A DNA stretch of 38,603 bases, taken from contig JAJTEH010000023.1 of assembly GCA_021298355.1 (NCBI GenBank), positions 1-38,603 on the forward strand, in the 5' to 3' direction. The notes beneath the pieces are model-generated. The model was given only the letters and a program-made list of their open reading frames with translations, ran no database searches and was not told the DNA's origin. Positions 7,986-16,408 of the stretch are shown one piece after another; the stretch's first letter is position 1; every line of letters begins with the position of its first letter. Source of the DNA: Flammeovirgaceae bacterium (GTDB lineage: Bacteria; Bacteroidota; Bacteroidia; Cytophagales; Cyclobacteriaceae). The position numbers were made by a program, and so were the translations under genes.

Positions 7986-9377
7986 ATGTCGAAATACGAT
8001 CTATTGGTAATTGGTAGCGGACCCGGTGGTTATGTAGCCGCCATTCGCGCCTCTCAACTGGGTATGAAAGTGGGCGTAGTAGAAAAAGCCGAATTAGGCG
8101 GTATCTGCCTTAACTGGGGGTGCATACCTACAAAAGCCTTGTTGAAAAGTGCCAATGTTTACGAATACATTAAACACGCTAAAGAGTATGGAATAACCAT
8201 AGGCGAAGCGAAAGCTGATATGCGGGATATGGTAAAGCGCAGCCGCGATGTGGCCGCAGGCATGAGCAAAGGCGTGCAGTTTTTATTTAAGAAAAATAAG
8301 ATTGAACAAATTGCCGGTTTTGGTAAACTGAAAAAAGGAGGCAAAGTAGAAGTGACTGATGCCACCGGAAAGAAAACAGATTACGAAGCGAAACACATTA
8401 TTGTAGCTACTGGTGGCCGCTCGCGCGAATTGCCAAGCATGAAAATAGATGGCAAAAAAATTATTGGCTATCGCGAAGCGATGGTATTAGATGAGCAACC
8501 TAAGAAATTATTAGTGGTAGGTTCTGGAGCAATTGGTGTTGAGTTTGCGTACTTCTATAATACAATAGGCACAGAAGTAACAATCGTAGAATTTATGCCT
8601 CGCATTGTTCCGGTAGAAGATGAAGAAGTATCGAAGCAATTAGAGAAGTCGTTTAAGAAATCGGGCATGACGATCCACACCAATTCTGAAGTAACAAAAG
8701 TGGATACCTCAGGTAAAGGTTGTGTGGCAACTGTTAAAACGCCTACTGGAGAAATTAAAATTGAAGCTGACGTTGTATTATCAGCAGCAGGTGTTGTAAC
8801 CAATTTAGAAGGAATTGGATTAGAAGAAGTAGGCGTAAAAACCGATAAAGGAAAAATTTTGGTAGACGATTATTATAAGACCAACGTTGAAGGAGTTTAC
8901 GCCATTGGTGATGTTGTACGTGGCCCTGCGCTTGCGCACGTTGCATCGGCAGAAGGTATTATTTGTGTTGAAAAAATTGCCGGACAACATCCACATCCTT
9001 TAAATTATAATAACATTCCGGGTTGTACGTATTGCTCACCAGAAATTGCCAGTGTGGGCTATACAGAAGAAGCTGCCAAGAAAGCAGGATATGAAGTTAA
9101 AGTGGGTAAGTTTCCTTTTACAGCATCGGGCAAAGCGAAAGCAGCCGGTGCATCGGATGGTTTTGTAAAAGTAATTTTCGATGCTAAGTATGGCGAATGG
9201 TTAGGCGCACACATGATTGGTGCCAACGTAACCGAAATGATTGCCGAAGTTGTAACTGCGCGTAACTTAGAAACAACAGGGCATGAAATTATAAAATCTG
9301 TACACCCGCACCCTACCATGAGCGAAGCGATTATGGAAGCCGCTGCTGCTGCGTATGGCGAGGTAATTCATTTGTAG
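7986..9377 (+). CDS. lpdA: Dihydrolipoyl dehydrogenase (E3)
   Basis: Flavoenzyme that reoxidises dihydrolipoamide in the pyruvate, 2-oxoglutarate and branched-chain 2-oxoacid dehydrogenase complexes and the glycine cleavage system. 463 residues. FAD loop GSGPGG (10-15), redox disulfide CLNWGC (Cys41/Cys46), NAD loop GSGAIG, FAD-contacting AIGDV, and the C-terminal HPHPTMSE active site with catalytic His442-Glu447. The start MSKYDLLVIGSGPGG is chosen on the family N-terminus and the promoter just upstream; the frame is open 37 codons further 5' but overlaps the promoter. It is monocistronic, closed by a strong terminator, and divergent from the small membrane protein/fabG pair. Confidence 0.96.
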   Translation: MSKYDLLVIGSGPGGYVAAIRASQLGMKVGVVEKAELGGICLNWGCIPTKALLKSANVYEYIKHAKEYGITIGEAKADMRDMVKRSRDVAAGMSKGVQFLFKKNKIEQIAGFGKLKKGGKVEVTDATGKKTDYEAKHIIVATGGRSRELPSMKIDGKKIIGYREAMVLDEQPKKLLVVGSGAIGVEFAYFYNTIGTEVTIVEFMPRIVPVEDEEVSKQLEKSFKKSGMTIHTNSEVTKVDTSGKGCVATVKTPTGEIKIEADVVLSAAGVVTNLEGIGLEEVGVKTDKGKILVDDYYKTNVEGVYAIGDVVRGPALAHVASAEGIICVEKIAGQHPHPLNYNNIPGCTYCSPEIASVGYTEEAAKKAGYEVKVGKFPFTASGKAKAAGASDGFVKVIFDAKYGEWLGAHMIGANVTEMIAEVVTARNLETTGHEIIKSVHPHPTMSEAIMEAAAAAYGEVIHL

Positions 9378-9402
9378 TTTCTCCCTTATAACAACTACAA
9401 AT

Positions 9403-9431
9403 AAAAGCTGCCTGATGAGGGCAGCTTTTTT
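9403..9431 (+). terminator. Terminator of lpd
   Basis: Stem aaaagctgcc (9403-9412) and ggcagctttt (9420-9429) with a 7-nt loop, followed by further T residues. It lies 25 bp after the lpd stop. Confidence 0.9.
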
Positions 9432-9600
9432 GTTATACAAATTTGTGTTTTTTTCTCAGCAAGTTTACTAGTTTTTTGTTTGCAGGGTATTTGTGAATAA
9501 CTCCCTTAGGGAGATTGCCTTGCAAAATGATTTAAATTCGAAAATTTATTTTAATTGTTTTGGTAGGCGAAGAAACGAGAGAAGAAAAAAGACAGAATAG

Positions 9601-10062
9601 CTAAAAATTTCTAGCCTTCTTTATTTCTACTAAAAAGTCTTTTACTGCTTTAAGGTTTTCATCTGTTAAAGAATGTAAACTAATGGTATGTTGTTCTCCC
9701 TCGTTTGTGGTTAACAAAACTTCGAAAAGTTTTATATCGATGTTTTTAATGGTATCCCATTTGTATATGTGAGGGGTTACAAAAATTCCTCCTGAGCTTT
9801 TTTCTATTTGCTGCTGATCGATTTTTAAAACCGGTGAATTCGTAGTAAACAATCTTTTCTTTCCTAAACCATACAATATTGCCTCTACACAGCTGGGTAA
9901 AAAAAACAACCAAAGGAGGTAGTTGTGAAAGCCTATCTCATCTAAAAGAAAAGAAGATAAAATTATATAGAGTAAACCTATTATACCCAGTACTAAAAAG
10001 AACTTTCTCATTTTACCTGCATCCTGCTCAGCAATAGGTATAGTAATGCTATTTTGTTCCAT
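9601..10062 (-). CDS. Small membrane protein with PH-like cytoplasmic domain
   Basis: 153 residues. Two membrane helices (about 19-41 and 45-67) are followed by a soluble ~85-residue domain. That domain is rich in beta strands and ends in an amphipathic helix (LTDENLKAVKDFLVEIKKA), the layout of bacterial PH-like or STM3941-type proteins. The strand segment VLKIDQQQIEKSSGGIFVTPHIYKWDTIKNIDIK fits a PH-like fold. Function is unknown; such proteins are often membrane-stress or envelope accessory factors. It stands alone between the lpd terminator and the proline dehydrogenase-like gene. Confidence 0.6.
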   Translation of the reverse strand: MEQNSITIPIAEQDAGKMRKFFLVLGIIGLLYIILSSFLLDEIGFHNYLLWLFFLPSCVEAILYGLGKKRLFTTNSPVLKIDQQQIEKSSGGIFVTPHIYKWDTIKNIDIKLFEVLLTTNEGEQHTISLHSLTDENLKAVKDFLVEIKKARNF

Positions 10063-10160
10063 TCGTAATTTATTAGTGTTTTGTTCTACAAAAATTAATT
10101 ACTTCCCATTAATTTACAAAAATCATTTTTTTCAATAAACTCTATTCAAAAAAAAATTAG

Positions 10161-11102
10161 TTAGTCTACTATATCGGCCAAACCTCTGAACAGATTTAAT
10201 GGATATTCTGCCCAACGATTGCACACATACAAATACCATTCTTTGCCATAAACCACATACATTCTGCAAGCGTACTTGTTGTTTTTGTAAATTTCAAATT
10301 CTTCGTTGCATATTCCTAACAACCTTTCTAATACATACTTTGTTGGTTTATACTTATCAATAAGTTTAATGGCTTCTTTATGTATCTTTTCATCATGAGA
10401 GGCAATTGCGCATGGATGATCTGATGATAAAAGTTGTTCAGTGTAATTCAAGTAAATTTCATCAAGTTTGTTTCCACGAGGTATGGATAATCCCTCTGGC
10501 GTATCGTAAGCTCCTTTTACCAGTCGAATACTTCCTTTACATTTTTTTATCTCTTCAAAATCGTTTTGCGTACGGTGTAAATAAGCTTGTAGGGTTATCC
10601 CTACATTAGAATGAACGTTTAGTGCTTCTTTGTACACATCAAGAATCTGGTCGGTTCTATCTGTTCCTTCCATACTAATAATAACCTCTTGATTTGATCG
10701 GGCTGCTTCTTCACAAATTTTATACAGGTTATTTATCACTAACTCTTTAGATACAAGTAAACCAATATGGGATAAATCTAAAGATATAGATGAATTCAGT
10801 TTTTCGGAATAAATTTTCTTTGCTAAGCTTATAAATTCTAACGTTGCCTTGTTGGCTTCACTTTCTGTGCGAATGCTCTCACCCATAAAATCAGTTGTAA
10901 CACTAAAGCCTCTGTTGTTTAGGTTTTTAATGGTATCAACCGATTCCTCTAAGGTTTCGCCACCTATGTAACGATTGGCAGCACGTTTAAATAATTGAAA
11001 TATTTTTTCATTTTGTAGAACAAATTGCTTTGCTTCTTCATGTAAAGCAGCCTTTTTTAATGCGTTACTCCCTAGTTTTATTAGATCTAATTCCATAAAC
11101 AA
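10161..11102 (-). CDS. Proline dehydrogenase family protein (FAD-dependent)
   Basis: 313 residues matching the PRODH TIM-barrel throughout. Motifs: TTDFMGES (69-76), SLDLSHIG (107-114), SMEGTDRTDQ (143-152), LQAYLHRT (171-178), RLVKGAYD (193-200), ASHD (234-237), and the C-terminal YGKEWYLYVCNRWAEYPLN, equivalent to the YG-W-Y-RR-AE-P substrate/FAD motif. The catalytic core is complete, so it should oxidise proline (or a related imino acid) to the pyrroline with electrons going to FAD/quinone. It is monofunctional: no P5C dehydrogenase domain and no P5C dehydrogenase gene next to it. The canonical RR pair near the end reads NR here, which may alter substrate choice. The start is uncertain by two codons (11102 or 11096). 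Confidence 0.82.
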   Translation of the reverse strand: MFMELDLIKLGSNALKKAALHEEAKQFVLQNEKIFQLFKRAANRYIGGETLEESVDTIKNLNNRGFSVTTDFMGESIRTESEANKATLEFISLAKKIYSEKLNSSISLDLSHIGLLVSKELVINNLYKICEEAARSNQEVIISMEGTDRTDQILDVYKEALNVHSNVGITLQAYLHRTQNDFEEIKKCKGSIRLVKGAYDTPEGLSIPRGNKLDEIYLNYTEQLLSSDHPCAIASHDEKIHKEAIKLIDKYKPTKYVLERLLGICNEEFEIYKNNKYACRMYVVYGKEWYLYVCNRWAEYPLNLFRGLADIVD

Positions 11103-11264
11103 GTATCATCTTTAAGTTTTACTGTTTTGATTGAATTGCATAAAATGATTTTGCAAAAAACTTTACATAAAGTAAATAACCCTATGGTATAATCGATTAC
11201 AGGTATAAATTGGATATGTTAAAGACATTCGATCTATCTCTATTTTATTTGTTGTAGATATTAT

Positions 11265-11714
11265 TCATTCCTGACCTCCATACCCGAACTTTATCAGCGC
11301 CATTACAGAATCTAATTCCCAATTACTTTCCGAAATTTTAAATTTCATTTGGCCATCGTGGTTAACGATAACTAAAGATGGAAACGCTGTAGCTTCGTAT
11401 TTCTTGCTAAACTCTTCATACTTTTTATTGATAGAAGAATTTTCTTTCAGCAATTGAGATTTGGGGATATCGATTTCGTAAACAATAAACTTAGCATCGG
11501 CATACTCTTTAAACTTAGGGTTTTGTAAAACATTTTTCTCGAGTATTTTGCAAGGTGCGCACCATTCTTTTCCTGTTAAAACGATAAGAATATCTTTGTT
11601 TTCTTTCTTTGCCAGTTCTACAGCCTGTTCCCATTTTTTATACTTTTTAACTTGAGCTGGCGCTACACTACTGCACAGAAGCAAAAGAAAAATTAGTTTT
11701 AGCTTTATAGTCAT
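11265..11714 (-). CDS. Secreted thioredoxin-fold protein
   Basis: 149 residues with a signal peptide (MTIKLKLIFLLLLCSSVAPA, cleavage before QVKK). A thioredoxin domain follows with an EWCAPCK active site (Cys52, Cys55) and a cis-Pro in TAFPSL. The spacing and the LVIVNHDG strand fit the thioredoxin_7/DsbD-gamma-like class. It probably reduces or isomerises disulfides of exported proteins. About 105 bp upstream on the same strand ends a second, larger thioredoxin-domain protein; the two may be a redox pair. Confidence 0.8.
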   Translation of the reverse strand: MTIKLKLIFLLLLCSSVAPAQVKKYKKWEQAVELAKKENKDILIVLTGKEWCAPCKILEKNVLQNPKFKEYADAKFIVYEIDIPKSQLLKENSSINKKYEEFSKKYEATAFPSLVIVNHDGQMKFKISESNWELDSVMALIKFGYGGQE

Positions 11715-11819
11715 ACCCTTGATAATTTTAATTAAAATTTAAGTTTAAAGTATTCATCATTCTTTAAAGTGAAATAATTTGCCTTAACCATAATATTACG
11801 ATCTGATCTTAATCCTGTA

Positions 11820-13400
11820 TTAATCGTTATGCTTACTCCATGTTTTTAATAAATTAAAAGTTTGCTTATCTCCCGGACGTGGAGCGTCTGACATAACAAT
11901 CTCACCTACCTTATTCACAAGTAAATACCGTGGTATTGTGGTAAGTTTTATATTCTCAAGTAGTACAGAATTATTTCTATTACGCACAATAAAAGAGTTT
12001 GAATTATCTAATTGATGTTTTACATGTGCCTTCTTCCACAGATCTGTTTCATCATCAATAGAAAGATATATAAATTGTACTTCGTCTTTCTTTAATTTAC
12101 TATACAGACTTTTTGAACTAGGAAATTCTCTTATGCATGGTGCACACCAACTTGCCCAAAAGTCTATATAAACTACTTTGCCTTTATTCTTTTTTAGTAT
12201 ACTGAATAAAGTTGTTTTTTCACCTTTTATGTTTTCTAATTCCAGATCGTTGGTGAGCTGATCTTTTAATTGGTATTTCTGTATAACATAAGAAACTAAA
12301 GATGTGTCCTGTAAATCATTCCTGAACTTATCCAGATGAACATTTATTTCAGTAGCATAACTATTTCTTACAATTAGTTCCGTAGTTTCAACCAATAACA
12401 ATTCTTTAGACTTCTTGCTAAATAGGGGGCTTCTTAAAATCGAGTCATAAACATGATTATAATTTGGCAAGTTAGAATTTGATGTTAAAATACGCTTTAC
12501 TTTACGCTCATAAAATGAAGATTGGGTAAATGTAATAAGTTGCCTGTAAGCATGATATTGTAAAAGGGAATCATTATTACCTGACAGATAGTTTAATGCA
12601 TCAACTTTATTTACTTCATTTAAAAAGATTTTTTCTTGCCACCTTTTCCAGTCAAGGTTTGCCAGTAGCCAATTGTACTTTTGTTGCGACAATAATTTTA
12701 CCTGATATAAAGAATCGATCCAGTGTTTTTCTTTTTCAATTTCTGTTTTAGAGTCTAATCGTGCTTCAGAAATTACTTTGCTTATTTGACCGGCTAAACC
12801 AGAGGCATGTTCTTCTTTTCCTACATACACAACGTTGTATCGTATAAACATAAATGGATGCACTATTTTTATAAGCGCAGGAAAACTATCTTTACAAAGA
12901 TTACTTCTTAAAAGTTTATCGTAATTAATTTCGAAGTCCGATGCTTTTCTATTAAGTACTGCTGCATTCGGAATATTGTTTTGATAAGAAAACAAGACTG
13001 TATCTCCCTTTTCAAAAATAAAATCAAAATGATCTACTGCATTTACACTATGTCGAAATTCCATTTGATTGCGATCACATGGTATGACAAGTGTATCTGT
13101 TGATGAATATCTTGGGGTAATAGTTTCTTGCAATAGCTTATCGTTGAAATAAGACAGCGAAGGCTTGGCCATAATATAGGCCCTTTGTTTTGCATCCAGC
13201 AATTGAATTTTATATGGCTCAGGGAAATCTTTAAAGATTAATACAATATGCCTACGTTCAGGTTTACTTTTATCTTCACGCTGTTTATTATTGCTAAAGC
13301 AAGCCATTGTAACAACGGGAAACAGAAATAGAATAAGAAATCTTATTCTATTTGAAATGGGATATGCTAATCTATTCCGTATGGTATACTCGTTTATCAA
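11820..13400 (-). CDS. Lipoprotein-like protein with C-terminal TlpA/thioredoxin domain
   Basis: 526 residues. The N-terminus has a hydrophobic stretch ending in VTMAC, a loose lipobox. Then come about 350 residues with no recognised family, rich in beta strands early and in helices later (several KE/LL-rich helices). The C-terminal ~140 residues form a TlpA-like thioredoxin domain: FWASWCAPCIREFP (Trp418 at the start of WCAPC), LSIDDE and the cis-Pro in TIPRYL (about 490). This N-terminal-domain plus TlpA layout is common in Bacteroidota surface proteins. The start is uncertain: the first codon used is TTG at 13398-13400 and no ATG precedes the signal anchor. It may act with the thioredoxin-fold protein downstream. 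Confidence 0.8.
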   Translation of the reverse strand: MINEYTIRNRLAYPISNRIRFLILFLFPVVTMACFSNNKQREDKSKPERRHIVLIFKDFPEPYKIQLLDAKQRAYIMAKPSLSYFNDKLLQETITPRYSSTDTLVIPCDRNQMEFRHSVNAVDHFDFIFEKGDTVLFSYQNNIPNAAVLNRKASDFEINYDKLLRSNLCKDSFPALIKIVHPFMFIRYNVVYVGKEEHASGLAGQISKVISEARLDSKTEIEKEKHWIDSLYQVKLLSQQKYNWLLANLDWKRWQEKIFLNEVNKVDALNYLSGNNDSLLQYHAYRQLITFTQSSFYERKVKRILTSNSNLPNYNHVYDSILRSPLFSKKSKELLLVETTELIVRNSYATEINVHLDKFRNDLQDTSLVSYVIQKYQLKDQLTNDLELENIKGEKTTLFSILKKNKGKVVYIDFWASWCAPCIREFPSSKSLYSKLKKDEVQFIYLSIDDETDLWKKAHVKHQLDNSNSFIVRNRNNSVLLENIKLTTIPRYLLVNKVGEIVMSDAPRPGDKQTFNLLKTWSKHND

Positions 13401-13504
13401 AATTACTTTTGATGAATTAAAAGTTAAAAAAAATAATCATTTTAAATGATTGAATCAAAATCAGTTTATATTAAAATACTACTTTTTTTGGTTTACCGAA
13501 ATTA

Positions 13505-14140
13505 CTAATACGGATTTTTAACTAAAGGTATGCCGGTCGGTAATTCGAAAATCGCTTTATCTATTTGCATAGGCATAATTTCAATACTTGTGTACGTCAT
13601 TATAAATTGTTGATTTTCTACAATCGCTTTTAGTGGTAATGACTTTGTTCGCGAAACAACTTCGTTCCAGTTTCCATATTTATGGTTCTCGAATAATTTC
13701 CAATCTATTTGCAAGGAAGTATTGAAATAATATTTTTGAACTCCGTTTGTGCAGGTTAATATGAGTTCGTCACACATTTGCCCCATTACGTCAAGTGCAT
13801 TTTTATTTATTTCTGCTTTTACTACGTTATCTGCATTAACTGCACCATCATTCCAAAATATGCTTTCTACATTATTCATTTTAAAATATAGTTTGTTCTC
13901 TTCGGGGTTATACATTTGCCATAAAGCCAAGGTTCCGTTTGTTACAGATTTGTAATAACCTCCTTTTAAAAAATACTCTTGTGTGTTGCCCATCAAAATA
14001 GCAAACTGATCACTAGAAAGATTTTCTACCTTGTTTTTGTATTCGTTCTTGTAAATTATTTTACCTTCGAATAGTTGAGCTTTTGCTGAACCCAAACTTG
14101 TTATGATGATGAATAAACTATAGGCAATTTTCATGTTCAT
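13505..14140 (-). CDS. Secreted hypothetical protein (DUF4412/GLPGLI-like)
   Basis: 211 residues with a signal peptide (MKIAYSLFIIITSLGSAKA, cleaved before QLFEGKI). The beginning QLFEGKIIYKNEYKN and the mix of short beta strands carrying KYYF, YYK and KLYFKM segments resemble the LolA-like fold families (DUF4412, GLPGLI) frequent in Bacteroidota periplasm. Two start Met codons are possible (residue 1 or 3). No catalytic motif is seen. No partner is obvious; the gene stands between the TlpA-like gene and an NTF2-like gene, all on one strand but with gaps over 100 bp. Confidence 0.6.
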   Translation of the reverse strand: MNMKIAYSLFIIITSLGSAKAQLFEGKIIYKNEYKNKVENLSSDQFAILMGNTQEYFLKGGYYKSVTNGTLALWQMYNPEENKLYFKMNNVESIFWNDGAVNADNVVKAEINKNALDVMGQMCDELILTCTNGVQKYYFNTSLQIDWKLFENHKYGNWNEVVSRTKSLPLKAIVENQQFIMTYTSIEIMPMQIDKAIFELPTGIPLVKNPY

Positions 14141-14270
14141 TAATTTGCATTAGTTACGATACTGATTTATATGCACAACTGGTGCAGAACTTTAATTAAA
14201 GATATTTAAACAGTTTGAAAGCCTCAAATTTTATACAAAAAGGTTTCGAATAAAATTTATTCAAGGATTT

Positions 14271-14762
14271 TTACTTTTTTTCTGCTTTTATTGCCTCGTA
14301 CTCCATTGAAAATATAACGCTTGAAATTTTCCACTGGTCCTTTACCTTTATCATTCCCCAACTTTCTTTTCCCCAATTAAGCTTTTTTCTATCTTGCCAA
14401 AAACTATAGTCGAAGGTTACAGAGGCTATGTATCCGTCTTCTACAATAACGGTATTGTAAAACTTTTCTTCGGCATTTATAGGTAGTAAGCTTCTAAAAA
14501 AAGATGTATAGTTATCCGTTATTACTGGGTTAAAATTTTTATCTTGTTTCTGCACATATTCCGTTGTTTTACTTCCGAATACGCCTATCCATACTACAGG
14601 ATCTTGGTGAAACAAACTATAAAAAGTTGTGCTGTCTTTATTGCTAATACAACGCATAAACGTGTTGAGGACCTGTTGTATTTTTTGTTTATTGTCTTGC
14701 TCTACTTGCGCTGCTGCGGTAAGTGATAAAAAAGAAAAGATAAGGGTAAGGATTGTTTTCAT
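14271..14762 (-). CDS. Secreted NTF2-like (SnoaL/DUF4440-type) protein
   Basis: 163 residues from the ATG at 14760-14762, chosen because it starts a signal peptide (MKTILTLIFSFLSLTAAAQ). The frame is open 13 codons further upstream without secretion character. The mature part has the NTF2-like pattern: an N-terminal helix (IQQVLNTFMRCISNKDSTTFYSLF), HQDPVVWIGVFG, then long strands ending in GKESWGMIKVKDQWKISSVIFS. NTF2 folds bind small hydrophobic ligands or act as isomerases; function here is unknown. A second NTF2-like secreted protein lies at 17665-18120. Confidence 0.7.
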   Translation of the reverse strand: MKTILTLIFSFLSLTAAAQVEQDNKQKIQQVLNTFMRCISNKDSTTFYSLFHQDPVVWIGVFGSKTTEYVQKQDKNFNPVITDNYTSFFRSLLPINAEEKFYNTVIVEDGYIASVTFDYSFWQDRKKLNWGKESWGMIKVKDQWKISSVIFSMEYEAIKAEKK

Positions 14763-14801
14763 ACTTTTATTTCTTGAATTTGTTTGTATTAGTATGAACA
14801 A

Positions 14802-15124
14802 CTACTCTACCGTTACATATATAAAAGAATAATTTTGGTGATGCATTCTAACACATACAGCATGCACTACCTGTAGCGTTACATTTATATTCTGCCTATG
14901 TGTTTTAGCAATTTAGTATTTCTGATTTCGGGCACTCATACTTTTAAACATGGTTTTATCGGTTCAAAAAAAGGCAAACACTATATGGTTTTTCTTTTAC
15001 CACCAGGTTTTAAAGTTTAGAAAATTATAGAAGTAAATTATTGTATAAAAAGTTAATGCACCAATAGACTTGTTAAGTTTATTGATAAAACCAGGTTTTC
15101 TTATTTCTTTCTTTAGTAGAAACT
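14802..15124. other. Intergenic, no supported gene
   Basis: AT-rich. On the minus strand, short open pieces in different frames (for example about 41 codons ending at the TAG near 14811-14813) look weakly protein-like, but no frame continues without stops and no family is recognised. AAAACC-A-GGTTTT at 15087-15099 is a small inverted repeat with no loop for a terminator. Confidence 0.3.
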
Positions 15125-16201
15125 TTATCTGACTTCTAAAGTAACAACTTTTTCGCTACTGGTAGGTTTGCCGTCAAGTTTTGCAGGTGTCCACGTATTC
15201 ATGGTTTCTAAAACTCGAATTAAGTTAAACTCATTTCCAGTATTTGATAAAGGATCAAATTTTATCATTTTACCTTTTTCATCTATTGTAACTCTTATTC
15301 GCATTATACCTTTAGATCCTTCAGGGTTTCTTATTCTTAACCTGTTTTTTATCTCTCTATAAAACGCAGCCGAACCACCAGGGTATTTAGGTTCTTCCCA
15401 TTTGCTTATTTTGTTAAAATAACAAGGACTTAAAATGAAACTCTCCGCTGTTATAAATCTTGGTTGTTGTTCTAGTTTACAATATACGGTATCTGTATAC
15501 GATTCTCTTCCTCCCATCATCGACACAAACTTGCCACTCAAAAGTTTTCCATCTTTATATTTTTCAATGTTAACATCAAATCCATTACTTTCTATTTGTC
15601 TCTTCCATGTTCCATTCTTTTTTCCGTTAACAATTTCTCCGTTTATTTTAAAAGATCCTTCACCAGAATCATAGTCGAACCATTTACCATTACCCGAAAC
15701 AACCAAATATTCTCCATCTTCACTCCAAAAATCCTTTACCAGAATATCATCTCCTTGAAAATCCAAAACTTGTTTTTTATTTCCATTCTTATAAAAATAT
15801 TCCCAAATACCACTCTTCTTATCATTTATATAATATCCGGTTTGCGATAGCTGGCCATTTGCAAAATAAACTTTAAAAAGGCCTTCTTTTTTTCCGTTAT
15901 AAAAATTACCCTCTACTGCTTTTGTGGTATCAGCCAAATAATAATCTGTAAAGCCTCCGGTAAACGTTGCTAACTTTTCATCTATTTTAGATAATCTGCA
16001 AATAGTTGCACAAATGGGTCTTACTAATTGCCAACTGTCGTTATAATAAAATACGATTGTATCAGCGCCTAATTGCCCGATTACTTCTTCGATTTTTTTT
16101 GGTGCCGGACTAAAATCAAGTGGGTCTTTGTTCTGAGCATGACTGGTAAAAAATACTACAGAAGCGAATAAAGCTAAGGCTATTCTTTTATAAATGTTCA
16201 T
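15125..16201 (-). CDS. Secreted MORN-repeat protein with TonB C-terminal domain
   Basis: 358 residues. Signal peptide (MNIYKRIALALFASVVFFTSHAQ). The middle, about 95-215, has MORN/YwqK-type repeats: FYNGKKEGLFKVYFANGQL, YYINDKKSGIWEYFYKNGNK, INGEIVNGKKNGTWKRQ. The last ~85 residues (from YPGGSAAFYREI) match the TonB C-terminal domain: RIRVTIDEKGKM, then helix and final strand. There is no N-terminal TonB transmembrane anchor or Pro-rich linker, only a cleavable signal, so it is not a classic energy transducer. This fusion is frequent in Bacteroidota and its role is unknown. Stands alone. Confidence 0.75.
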   Translation of the reverse strand: MNIYKRIALALFASVVFFTSHAQNKDPLDFSPAPKKIEEVIGQLGADTIVFYYNDSWQLVRPICATICRLSKIDEKLATFTGGFTDYYLADTTKAVEGNFYNGKKEGLFKVYFANGQLSQTGYYINDKKSGIWEYFYKNGNKKQVLDFQGDDILVKDFWSEDGEYLVVSGNGKWFDYDSGEGSFKINGEIVNGKKNGTWKRQIESNGFDVNIEKYKDGKLLSGKFVSMMGGRESYTDTVYCKLEQQPRFITAESFILSPCYFNKISKWEEPKYPGGSAAFYREIKNRLRIRNPEGSKGIMRIRVTIDEKGKMIKFDPLSNTGNEFNLIRVLETMNTWTPAKLDGKPTSSEKVVTLEVR

Positions 16202-16408
16202 TGCAATAAATTTGCTGCCAACTTTTGAAAGGATTGATACAAATTTATAAAAATTTATAAAATCTGAACACTTTAATTAATTTCTCATTTGTATAAATAA
16301 TGTTAGGTATGAAAGTAGTTTTTTCTTTTATTCTTACTTTATTGATTGAAACGATTTACCATCTACATAATGAAATTCTATTAATAAAACGTGTGCATAT
16401 ACCTTCTT

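Noticed and set aside
8555-9319. Minus-strand ORFs inside lpd
   Set aside because: Antisense shadows of a fully recognised enzyme.
9501-9513. ctccc-tta-gggag hairpin after lpd
   Set aside because: Only 5 bp with a 3-nt loop and no T-run; lpd already has a strong terminator at 9403-9431.
15087-15099. AAAACC-A-GGTTTT inverted repeat
   Set aside because: The one-base centre cannot form a terminator loop, and no gene end is placed to use it on the plus strand.
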